DNA of 64,000 nucleotides from Phallusia mammillata (lineage: Eukaryota; Chordata; Ascidiacea; Phlebobranchia; Ascidiidae), in NCBI GenBank assembly GCA_003260075.1, contig QLIY01000349.1:1-64000 (forward strand). Reading direction: 5' to 3'. A program made the translations under genes and the position numbers. Below, piece after piece: positions 12,401 to 21,908 of the stretch. The notes under the pieces were generated by a model. It did not search any database. It saw nothing but the letters and a program-made list of their open reading frames with translations, and had not been told where the DNA came from. Within the stretch, counting starts at the first letter, position 1, and the number at the start of each line of letters is the position of its first letter.

Positions 12401-13660
12401 GGGCAAACTCCCCAGAATTTAGAAAAAAATGAATAAAAATAAGTCTAGTGAGATGCCCAAACTAATAGCTTAGTTGTCAAATTATATTGTACTACATTAA
12501 GCAATGTAAATTGTTCTGCTAAGAGCTAAAAAGTTTAGTTTTTTGAATTGTTGTCAGCAAACTTATTCAAATAGAATCGAAAACCGTGTAAATTGGACAG
12601 AGTAGTACCCGACCACAACGCATTTAGGTAACGCGCGTCAGTTCGAAAGCTAAAAACGACACTAATTAATAATTTATGAATGTTGTCATGTGTAGGTTAG
12701 AAAAAAACAGTCTTGTGTTGTAGCAAGATTTCCATTTGGTATAAATTCCCCTCATAAATACTTGGTTTGTTTTTCGCAAGAGATTTTATGTTCGGTTCCC
12801 TTTGCGGTTTTCGATTTGGAAGTGAAAGGAATATTTGAACGGCTGTCTCTTAAAGTTTGGTTGCAATTTATAAAGTATTTTTTTCGGAAGGCTTACTTAT
12901 TAGAAATATAATAAACATTTTTAACAGCGTATTAAAATAGCACATGCAATTGATTTTTGTGTCAGTTGAATTGTAAAATGATTTAAAGGTTCAGGTTTTG
13001 GGGGAAAACTAATATGTTTAAGGCAGTATTTGAAAATCTATCTCTTTGGTTACAATTTATTAAGTGTTTCATGCCAGGCAGGCGTAGTAAGTTTATTTTG
13101 CGCTGTTTAAGCGGCAGGGTGGCGAAAGACCCTAAGGTCACCTTGTCAGCCACCCTTGATTTCAAAACAGGCAATCAAATGAATAAACAAAACAGAAAAC
13201 ATACAAAAGTAAGAAAAGAATCGCCCATCGGAAAAATTTGCCTATTTACGTATTAAATGTAACATACCTTTTCAATGTCGTATTTAAACAGCACCTGCCT
13301 TCATTTTTGTGTTAGTTGAATTGTAAAATGTCCAAGAACAATAATAATATTGTAGTGTATCAAAGGTATTGTAAAAAAAATTCAATTTGAAAACAATAAA
13401 CAACAAATTATAGGCCAATATTTTTTCAAAGCATTGAAAAAAACGAAACTTTTTGTTTATAAAAACGGACTAAACCAAAAAAGCCGCATCGATAGCAATG
13501 TTTTTCCTCAAACAAAAGATTCACCACAGTTTTGCAACCACACCCCACAATGTTGTGAGTAGATCCGGACTTTCCGCTTTGCACGCTTCAGTTGCTCTGA
13601 AATCTCGCTTCAAGTAAAATCTATTGTTTCGCGCTTGTTTATTTTCTACTTTGAATGTTG
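9437..13660. other. intergenic, nothing defensible
   Basis: AT-rich, with no splice-bounded coding segment that I can support. ORFs at 9923 (minus), 10722 (minus), 10871, 11802 and 13014 are the size expected by chance at this base composition and match no family I know. Confidence 0.45.
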
Positions 13661-13668
13661 GGTTTTCG

Positions 13669-13900
13669 TGTTTTGGTCGGTTGAGAATGAAAGACCAAGT
13701 CTGAGGGATTTTTTTTAAAGGTTTTGACTTTTAGTACAAAGTTTGTGTGGCCTTTTCTTCTGATGAAAGTTTCATTATGCGCCCCCCCCCCTGTTTTGGT
13801 CGGTTGAGAATGAAAGACCAAGTCTGAGGGATTTTTTTTTGAAAGGTTTTGACTTTTAGTACAAAGTTTGTGTGACCTTTTCTTCTGATAAAAGTTTAAT
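13669..13900. repeat. direct duplication around a ten-C run (13782-13791)
   Basis: About 108 bp (starting GTTTTGGTCGGTTGAGAATG) occurs twice, before and after ten C, with small indels in a T run. This is the only junction with C in place of G, as if the contig had been used in reverse orientation. Confidence 0.75.
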
Positions 13901-14266
13901 TATGTGGAAAAAAAACGAATTTTACCCAAAAATTACGCTACCAAACGAAATTAATTTGTAATTTGTTGAGAAAAATTGAAAACCGCAGAATTAAATACAA
14001 TACAACATAATTGCCAGAAAATAATTACTTTTGCAAAGATATGTTTTGTACGGGTTTTCTTTCAGTAGCCTATAGGCTAGTTTGTTTTATTTTTGCAGCT
14101 GTTTTCCACTTCTTGTCTTAAAACAATTAGAAAAAAAATGTTTTTGCATTATTGCGCCAAATTTGAGCAATAGGACTCATGCGAGTAGAGTATTCGAATT
14201 TGAACTCTTTTTATTTATTTAAAGTTAAAACCAATTATCCTATTTGATCAAACGGTGATATATAAC

Positions 14267-14708
14267 AAGGGTTGCCATACCGTCCTTATTTCTAAGATTT
14301 GTCCTTATTTTGAACGGCCTTGCCATACCGTCCTTATTTCTAAGATTTGTCCTTATTTTGAAGGGCAGTGTCTTAGTAATTTGAATTGTCCTTATTTCGA
14401 AGAAATGTCCTTGTTTTTGACCCCAGTCCTTATTTTGTCTTCTTTTTAACAATTACAAGGAACAGACTTAGTAAAATGACAGTCAAATATCTGCTACAAG
14501 CAAAAATAAGCCTTGACCTGAACTGTCGTGAGATGCACGAAGTATTTTCTTTGAAAAGAGGAGTTAATGAAACAGATTGTTTCTGGTATGTGATATGCTA
14601 TGACTCGTATGAATCCAAAGATTTATCCGAAAACGTTTGTTACGTTTCGTATAAAAATGTAATGATTCGGTTGTCCTTATTTTGGCGTCCATATCGGTGG
14701 CAACCCTG
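14267..14708. mobile_element. hAT-like MITE, CAGGGTTGCC ends, 8-bp target duplication
   Basis: AAGGGTTGCCATACCGTCC at the left is the inverted partner of GGTGGCAACCCTG at the right (first base mutated). TATATAAC flanks both sides (14259-14266 and 14709-14716). The TACCGTCCTTATTTCTAAG block is repeated twice near the left end. ORFs inside come from the repeat. Confidence 0.8.
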
Positions 14709-15019
14709 TATATAACCCTTTCAGAAAAAACAGCCAATTTTGTTCCGATGAAAAAAGGTGTTTTTCAGCAGGAAAACCCAATTGACAAAATTAGTAACAG
14801 CTGTTTTGTCGAGCTTTTAGCTGGAGTGACTAATTACACTAGAGGTATTTCCCTGAAAAATTTTGGTCGCCTACCTTTAATTCTTCCCTTTTGCGTATAG
14901 ATATTGATCTGTAGTCCTGAACAGGGAATCCCGAAAGCCCTGTTCTAATTTTAACGGAAACCCTTCCGTCGTGTAATTTCTTATTCCCTGTTCTAAATAA
15001 ATAATAAGCAGGTGCATTA

Positions 15020-15060
15020 GGCCAGCGGTTCCTAAACTTTTTTATATTTAGCCTTTTGCA
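15020..15060. mobile_element. single hAT-like end
   Basis: CCAGCGGTTCCTAAACTTTTT resembles the ends of the MITEs at 16675 and 61507. No matching opposite end was found nearby, so this is a fragment. Confidence 0.3.
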
Positions 15061-15758
15061 ACTTGAAAGGACAATTTACTAATACTATTTTTTTGGGTTA
15101 AGTATTTCAAACTGTGTTTGCTATTACAAGAGGTTGGCAATAGTAGCTAAAACGGAAAATACTGCTCTGTTTTTATGAAAAGAATTTGAAAAATTTTTGA
15201 ACTTGCATAGATTATTTGTTCAACAAAATTTACTATCATTGATTTGAGTATTAGTTATTTCCACAGGGTCAATTGATCACCTCTTTTGTTGATAGATATG
15301 GATTATTAAACTACTTATAGTCATCACTTGTGGCCTAAAAATGGGAATAAAATAAATGGAAGGTATTAAGTACCTTGATTGGTTAATTTTCATTTTTGCT
15401 CGCAAAACATAGCATGGTTGTAAATCGACCGAGGATTTTATTAATGGGTTCAGGCGTAAGTTTGAATGAAATCGGTTTGATTGATTCGGGGCCGACTTTA
15501 CACTCACTCACATTTATGTCGTAATCTCACCTTGGTAAGTCTAACTTAACAGGCCAAATTGACGCTATAGTTTAACAAAACGTGTTAAAACCTTTACCTT
15601 CGGTTTAAAATAATAATAATAACAATAAAATCAACTAAACTCAGTCCCTGACGTAAAATGTAGTTTTTGTGATTGTACTTTTTACGCCATCTCTTGGTAT
15701 TTGCAAACTTTGTCTGTTGTGAATTCTTATGTTATTATTATTTTTTTTTTCTTCGTGC

Positions 15759-16094
15759 GGTTCGAACCCAGGACGCTCCCGGAGACGAATCCCGATCAGG
15801 GTTTTTATGTCTGTATGTGGGTCAGGCGCGCCGGACCATTCGGTCAAGTTCCTACTTTTTTTTTTCACGGGGTTCGAACCCAGGACTCTCCCGGGGACGA
15901 ATCCCGATCAGGGTTTTTATGTCTGTATATGGGTCAGGCGCGCCGGACCATTCGGTCAAGTTCCTATTTTTTTTTTTCACGGGGTTCGAACCCAGGACTC
16001 TCCCGGGGACGAATCCCGATCAGGGTTTTTTTGTCTGTATGTGGGTCAGGCGCGCCGGACCATTCGGCCAAGTTCCTATTAGCTCTACCGGTTT
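15759..16094. repeat. three 112-bp tandem units with tRNA-like B box
   Basis: GGTTCGAACCCAGGAC starts at 15759, 15871 and 15983, a period of 112 bp. Each unit carries GGTTCGAACCC (an almost self-complementary B-box-like motif), CCCGGGGACGAATCCCGATC, GTCAGGCGCGCCGGACC and a closing T run. The units are GC-rich compared with their surroundings. Read on the minus strand, the unit resembles the 3' half of a tRNA followed by a SINE body. Long ORFs in three frames here follow from the 112-bp period and are not genes. Confidence 0.8.
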
Positions 16095-16674
16095 CGGACG
16101 GAGTTGATATGTTTGCCCTGGTGGCAAGTGTTTTATTTTTAAGTTCCGCTGTGTGTCGCTCTTAAGCAAACCTTTTGATATTCTTGTAGTGGGTGAGCGT
16201 ATGGCCAAGTGTTCTACATTGCGCACATTAGTGCCGCTTGGAATAGTGTCCAAGGTGCCGTGAAAAATAAGATTTAATTTCAGTTAATGGTATAACTCTT
16301 AAAATTTAAAACAAAGTGTTCAAAATAATGTGTAATGTGTCATAGATGTGTAGTCTGTTTCGAAAAGTGTCATTTGCCATTGGTATTTTTAGGGGTGCCG
16401 ACAAGCACTTTTAGTATTTTTGAAAATGTAATAAATACCAATATTTGACTCTAATTTGTCGAATTAAACTTTAAAGCATTGCTTAAATATAAAGGAAAAT
16501 AGGAACACATCTGAGCTATCCACAATAGATACCGCAAAATATTTATGTTTTAGGTTAAAAGCCCGTGAAACAAATTGGTAAACACTGTTCTAGAGACGAT
16601 TTTGTAATCATTTGTTTTGTAAACAAGCCCTTACAACAATAACTTCACGTTACAGCCTGTACAATGCCATAGAC

Positions 16675-17084
16675 CAGCGGTTCCCAAACTGGGGTCCGCG
16701 GTCCTTTAGGGGTCCGTGAGGCAATTTTGGGGGACCGCGAAGCGGTTGAAGTAATTCTATAATTCTCAGTTTGTGCCACTAAATAAGTTTAAATCAAAGT
16801 AGAATTAAAAATCGAATGTCTCCATTACTAAACAATAGCCTTTATTGCATGACAACTATCAAAAATGCAATTGTTCGCACACAATCGTAATGCTTTTTGT
16901 CTTGTCTGTGATGTCACAAGCTGTCTTTGGATGATTTTTTGCGCAATTTTGCGTACCTAGCTAAAATCTTGCAATCAACTTTGGTTTTTGTGAAATACAC
17001 ATTTAGGCTTGAGGACCGCGAGCACTCGAAATAATGGCAAAGGGACCGTTTTGAAAAAAATACGGAAAAGTTTGGGAACCACTG
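16675..17084. mobile_element. hAT-like MITE with target duplication
   Basis: CAGCGGTTCCCAAACTGGGG at the left faces AGTTTGGGAACCACTG at the right, with GGACCGCGA motifs inside both ends. Flanks CCATAGAC (16667-16674) and CCCTAGAC (17085-17092) are an 8-bp duplication with one change. No coding capacity. Confidence 0.8.
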
Positions 17085-17814
17085 CCCTAGACTCAGAACA
17101 AGAAACACCAAATTGGATTTTTTATGGACGCTTTATCTACTCTTTCAATGTTAAAATGATATTTGACATTTGTACTAGCGCTTTGAATGTTTTGTCAAAC
17201 ACATAAAACACATTCTAGCAACGCTATATGCTACTGTTGTGGTTTACGACATCTCGAGGCTTTGAAGCGGTTGGATGGTAATCTGAAACCGAAAGCGCAT
17301 TTGCGTAAGAAGCCGTCTGTGCTTTCCAGAAAAAAACGAACTATTTTTGACCTACCATTGTTCTTAGATGATTCAGCGTTTTTTGTTTATTATTCCTGAC
17401 CTTTGCAAAGTGATTCATCATTCCTCTTACAGTTATCTGATATTCCTTCCCAATGTGCTTGTCATGGTGTATTTTTGGGTGTATTTTGAAAATGCAAATA
17501 TTGTACAGAAACCGTTTCGGTAAAATTTTGGGCACAACATGTTTTGAAACTAAACATTTTTGGGTCAACGCACATTTAAATCTACACTAGAATTGTTTTG
17601 GCTTACATGTAGGCGGCTAAACTGTGCAATAAGCCATACCGAGTTTAAGCCACTACCCGTTACCGAGTTTAAGCCACGACCCGTTACTCAGATTGTTTCA
17701 AGCCATTTTGTTTTGAGCGGCTAAATCAAAGCAGAAGCTGTTTATGTCACCTTCAAGCAGTCCCATAACCATTCACCCTAGCTGTCATGTTTTAATTTTT
17801 ATGTTGAATCTGTC
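17085..17814. other. intergenic, no supported gene
   Basis: ORFs at 17187 (+, 70 aa) and 17341 (minus) show no motif. TACCGAGTTTAAGCCAC is repeated at about 17637 and 17662. Confidence 0.4.
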
Positions 17815-18006
17815 CAGTGGTGGGATTCAAATATTTTGTCAGCCGGTTCTATTCCAAAAGTCATTTTCAGCGGGTTCTGTTACAAAAAGTCCATTGGCAG
17901 TAACCAGTAATGCTAACCGGTTCGCTGATCTTATAAAATCGCTGATCTCAAAAAGTCGTGAGACGGTTCTACAGAACCGGTACGAGCCGGCTGAATCCCA
18001 CCACTG
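17815..18006. mobile_element. hAT-like MITE, CAGTGGTGGGATTCA ends
   Basis: Terminal inverted repeats CAGTGGTGGGATTCA and TGAATCCCACCACTG bound a 192-bp element. Flanks AATCTGTC (17807-17814) and AATCTGTT (18007-18014) form an 8-bp target duplication with one change. Inside, GCCGGTTCT and AGAACCGG motifs face each other. Same family as 63742-63873. Confidence 0.85.
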
Positions 18007-18364
18007 AATCTGTTCACATGCTTGCATATCTTTAACTTATTAAAATAATTTTAATCAAAGCTGTACAAGTGAATCCCCGAAACCGACCAGGACTGTTTTT
18101 TAATTAAAATAGGTCAAAAATTTAGATCATGGACTTGATGAGATGAAATTACGACATATGTGACCGATAATGTGTAAAGTCAGGCCCGTAACTGTAAGTC
18201 AAAAACCAAACCCTGCCTGAAAAGCCTGGCCCGACATAAACTACGGTTTAGAACTGAGGTTAACTAGAGGTTAAATTTGAAGTAAACAACCTTTCATAAA
18301 TAAGCTAGTGCTGTCAAGTATAATGTATTAACGAGTATTTCTTTTCCAGCAGTTATTTGTTAAT

Positions 18365-18418
18365 TAAACAATCGACGTTTCGACGTTCCATACATACACG
18401 CCTTGATCAGGATAATGG
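18365..18418 (-). ncRNA. Penelope-type hammerhead-like element, degenerate (family B)
   Basis: On the minus strand: CUGAUCA (G8 changed to C), one extra A, a GC-containing stem II hairpin, then GAAACGUC. Downstream on the same strand the sequence runs to CUGCUGGAAAAG, resembling the shared terminus next to other family B copies. The mutated core makes activity unlikely. Confidence 0.5.
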
Positions 18419-19227
18419 CATATCTTGCAAGAAAATTTGTCTAATTGTCTCGTTCATAAAAGAAGACTCGTTTATAAAACTCTTTTTTGTTTTCAAAGTT
18501 TCTAGTTGTTCACTTAGTTATAAAGTTAGTTTTCATATACATTATAAATAGACTTATGTTTCAATATTATGATGATGTATCGCCGTAGTATGCCGTAGTA
18601 TGAACGTCACTCCATATTTTGGGAATATTAGCCAATAAGCCTCCTAATGCGAAACTTCCAAACAAAACGTCAGACTGTCAAAAAATCAGGTGTTCCAGCT
18701 TACTGAATAACCTCGCTCATTTCAACACATTAGCTATAATCCGTCCTTCAGGCGTAAATGGGTAATGACCCAAAACTACAAAAAAGCGATTTTCGCAAAT
18801 TTACGCCCAAATTGGTGTAAAAACGCCCCCGAAAAAGCACCCGCAACTTTGAACTGACACTCAAGACGACTTTGTTCTTACCGCGAATAACGTCTTTGGA
18901 TTTAGTGTAAACAACAAATCCTGTGTGAAAAGGGTTTGGTCCGCTTTCCTTGTTCAGCCTCGTTGAAGCTAAACTTTCCCATCGGTTATTCCGTTTATCA
19001 TTCAGGTATATATATGGGTTTATTACGTAATTGTTGACTTACAGATAAATATATTACGTGTTGCTGATTGATAAACGGAAACCTACACCATGGTTTGAAT
19101 TAAAGATGTACGTTGAGAATCACTGGCCTGGACAAAACAGGGAAAAGTGTCTAGAAAATTTGGAGTGATTATGCTGAACAGTATCAAACCCGGTGTAATG
19201 CTAAACGAAAAAATCAACTTGTAATAT

Positions 19228-19275
19228 TGTTGACGTTTCGCCCACCAGAACGGTAGGGCTTCTTCAGAGTAATGA
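19228..19275 (-). ncRNA. Penelope-type hammerhead-like element (family D)
   Basis: On the minus strand: CUGAAGA (allowed, since position 7 is free in the hammerhead core), one extra A, stem II GCCC-U-ACC facing GGU-GGGC around a five-base loop, then GAAACGUC. Stem III would be only ACGU, which is self-complementary and so suits pairing between two molecules. I could not define a strong stem I. Confidence 0.55.
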
Positions 19276-19898
19276 ATGAAATATTGCGAGCACACAAGCG
19301 AAAATGCTCAAAAACAACGGGCAATGACAAAAAATAATTACATTTGAAAAGGTTTTCCGTGAAGAGTTGCGTGCGCCACAATACAACAGTGCCTAACCAA
19401 TTTCCGCTAGTTGGTAGTTATTCCGTATGTCGCGGAAAACAGGGCTTAGGTTTTTGCCATCATGGTGATTTAAGAACTTAAAATTGAAATTAATAAGGCA
19501 ACTTTCAAATACCAACCTCTTCGACCAATTGGGTTCCTGTTTCAAAATTTGGGCATTGTTCCAATTAATTGGGTGGTCACATTACAAAACGTGTTCGCAT
19601 AAGGCGGACTTTTTGATTGTACCATGTTTTTGACTGTCAACGGGCATCTTCAGTTCCTTACTCAAATAGAATCAGAAATTAGTTTCGTTTCATAGTGAAA
19701 ACAAAATGACGTCTAGACTTTAAAACTGTTCTGTGTCTGGTTTTCAAAGACAAAATGAAACTTAAGATGGTGACAAACCTTGGTCGTATTGGCTGGCGTA
19801 GAAAATTGGTTAGGCATGACTTTTTAGCCAGTTACACCCAACAAACCGAAGTGCCATAATTTGGTCAAAATAGCCCATACGGTCTACCTCTTGTAACC

Positions 19899-19949
19899 AG
19901 CTGCACTAATGAGACCTTATAAGTCGAAAAAGTGTGCACTGTCTGCAGG
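19899..19949 (+). ncRNA. degenerate hammerhead ribozyme-like element, family A
   Basis: AGCUGCA, CUAAUGA (G5 changed to A), GACC, loop, AGUC, GAAA, stem III with GUGC loop, GUC and UGCAG follow in order. The upstream flank (ACACCCAACAAACCGAAGTG) matches that of the copies at 7338 and 53243, so this is the right half of the same mobile unit. Confidence 0.6.
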
Positions 19950-20574
19950 TTACTGGTGATGTATTGTCTAATGCTTTAATATTAAAATGAAACTCACCTA
20001 TTATTTACTTTGTACTGGCAAAGTCATCGCATAGCGCAGTAGGTTCTCTTTAGGGTTTTTTTCCACATGGATGAGACAGATTATTTCGTTTTACACTGCG
20101 TTTTTCAAACCAGGCATTCTGTAAAATTTGTCACATACGATATACAATAAGATGAAACTATATGTGAGCTAATAATGTAGTATTTTTAGAAACCAATGTA
20201 TTATTTTAATAGTGTAAAAATGGCCGTCGGAATAGAAATTAGTGAAAAGCTTTACGTTAACACATTGTCTGATAATTTTTAACTAGTCATGCGTACGTAT
20301 ATATTTTAAATGATTTGGTGGAAAAAATGCGGAAAAAATCTTTCGAGTTTCCCAAAAATTTCCAGGAATCCTATTCGTTGTAAATTTAAGTCAAGCGTGA
20401 TCTGTTTACGCGTGGGAACAAAGGGGGTCACAAAAAGGACAAATTGCGTTTTCTCAAGCCCTGTTGAGCTTGCGAGAATCAGGGGATTTTCAAAAAAGGA
20501 AATTAAATATCGGAATTTCATTTTGAAAAATTTGACGCGGTTAACTTAATTTCCAGAGAGGGGTTTTGTATCAA

Positions 20575-20753
20575 CAAAGGACTGTGTTGTTCAAAAAGCC
20601 GCAACAGCCTATCTGTACAAACCAGAAAACATTGAAGTAAACAAAGGCTGTGTTGTATCGCATTCATATTATTTCTGTTCTCTTTTTCAATGCCGTTGGG
20701 TTTGTATAGGTTGTTGTGGCTTTTTAAACAACACAGTCCTTTGTTGATACAAA
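20575..20753. mobile_element. MITE with long terminal inverted repeats
   Basis: TTTGTATCAACAAAGGACTG at 20575 is the exact reverse complement of the sequence ending at 20753. The arms pair over about 55 bp with few mismatches (CAACAGCCTAT...GGTTGTTGTGG inside). The centre is under 80 bp and non-coding. I see no clear target duplication. Confidence 0.7.
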
Positions 20754-20958
20754 TGCTGTTTTCTCAGAAACTTTTATTTAATGCTGTTTTCTCCCAATAG
20801 CTCCTAATCGATGTGCCGGTATACGTAAGGACAAGAAGGGGCACTTGTACCCCCATTGTAATTTCACAGTACGCCAGGCCCATTGAAGGCTCTATACCGA
20901 ATCAGCCGGTCACCAAGCATTCACCACCATATGGCAAGGCGTAGGCTAGAAAAATCTA

Positions 20959-21031
20959 GCCTGCGGTGGGATTCGAACCCACGACAGGAGTCTTTCCGGG
21001 ACTCGCGCTCTACCAACTGAGCTACACAGGC
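20959..21031 (-). other. tRNA-like head of SINE (left, inverted)
   Basis: The 73 nt fold as a cloverleaf: acceptor arm GCCTGTG with CGCAGGC, D arm GCTC/GAGC, T arm GTGGG/CCCAC. A box TAGCTCAGTTGG and B box GGTTCGAATCC fit polymerase III promoters. The anticodon arm is GAGTC/GACTC with loop CCGGAAA: position 33 is C, not the near-universal T, and there is an extra base before the stem. So it is called a SINE head, not a working tRNA gene. Confidence 0.7.
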
Positions 21032-21175
21032 TCAGTGGAGAATCCGCCGAAAGTCGAATCACAAGCACCGTTGCCTGCCTCGTATGCTGCACATGTCAGC
21101 TTCGTAGTAGGGGATCGCCAGATTGACCAGTATCAGTTGAGATGAACATAAATTCATAATTCATAAAATTCATAA

Positions 21176-21249
21176 GCCATTTGTGGCTCAGTTGGTAGAG
21201 CGCAAGTCCCGGAAAGACTCCTGTCGTGGGTTCGAATCCCACCGCAGGC
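21176..21249 (+). other. tRNA-like head of SINE (right)
   Basis: Near-identical to the inverted copy from GGCTCAGTTGGTAGAGCG onward, with the same anticodon-arm oddities and the same B box. The first ten bases (GCCATTTGTG) differ from the partner and weaken the acceptor stem. Confidence 0.7.
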
Positions 21250-21598
21250 TAGATTTTTCTAGCCTACGCCTTGCCATATGGTGGTGAATGCTTGGTGACC
21301 GGCTGATTCGGTATAGCGCCTTCAATGGGCCTGGCGTACTGTGATTTATATATGAGTGTGCCGTGATCGCTGGTCTGCATAGACGCTTCAGGGCTGATCC
21401 CAGTTATGAATTTATGTTCATCTCAACCCATTGTAATTTCAAAGTATTAAACCTAATTTTTATATTATAAGTAAAGAAGAGTAAGTAAATGAACGTCTAA
21501 ACACGCTGGTTTACCGATGTCGGCCTTATACGTATCTGGTGATGTTTGTATAACCTCTTCCGTTTTGCTGGATTTCGTACAGTCAAAATGGTGTACGT

Positions 21599-21908
21599 CA
21601 ATGGTTCTCAACTGGTGGTCCATGGACCACTAGTGGTCCATCATGACATTTTGGGTGGTCCACAAGACGTCCACTAAATTAAGTATTAAACTAGAGATGA
21701 TTGCATATTACATGTTGAAAAGAGCATCAAAATGTTAGCTGTTAATAATTGTATCTCACTTCTCGAAAATCGGTTTACAAGAATTATGTTTCAAGTTCAA
21801 ATGGTTGTTTCGTATGCGTACTTCAAACTTGCTCAAAAATGAAATGGTCCACGATTTTATTTTAACTGGGCCGGTGGTCCATGGCCTAAAACGAGTTGAG
21901 AAGCACTG
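21599..21908. mobile_element. hAT-like MITE with perfect 8-bp target duplication
   Basis: CAATGGTTCTCAACTGGTGG at the left faces CGAGTTGAGAAGCACTG at the right, with GGTCCATGG motifs inside both ends. GTGTACGT lies at 21591-21598 and again at 21909-21916. Non-coding. Confidence 0.85.

Larger units (their letters stand above)
20867..21426. mobile_element. composite SINE with two inverted tRNA-like heads
   Basis: A 15-bp direct repeat, CCCATTGTAATTTCA, sits at 20852-20866 and 21427-21441 and bounds 560 bp. Inside, a tRNA-like head on the minus strand (20959-21031) and another on the plus strand (21176-21249) are each followed outward by the same body (CTAGATTTTTCTAGCCTACG, then GCCTGGCGTACTGTGA). 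The single outer target duplication suggests that the whole inverted pair inserted at once by LINE-type reverse transcription. Composite SINEs are known in ascidians; I cannot test identity with a named family. Confidence 0.75.

Noticed and set aside
15673..16165. Three overlapping ORFs of 117-154 codons
   Set aside because: Produced by the 112-bp tandem repeat, which keeps several frames open; repeated peptide blocks match the DNA period.
18840..18990. Short minus-strand frame starting MGKFSFNEAEQ with a downstream donor-like GTAAGA
   Set aside because: Stops after 26 codons before the donor; no further support.
20959..21249. Two true tRNA genes
   Set aside because: Both cloverleaves lack T33 and have a shifted anticodon stem, are attached to a shared SINE body and lie in one insertion with a target duplication.
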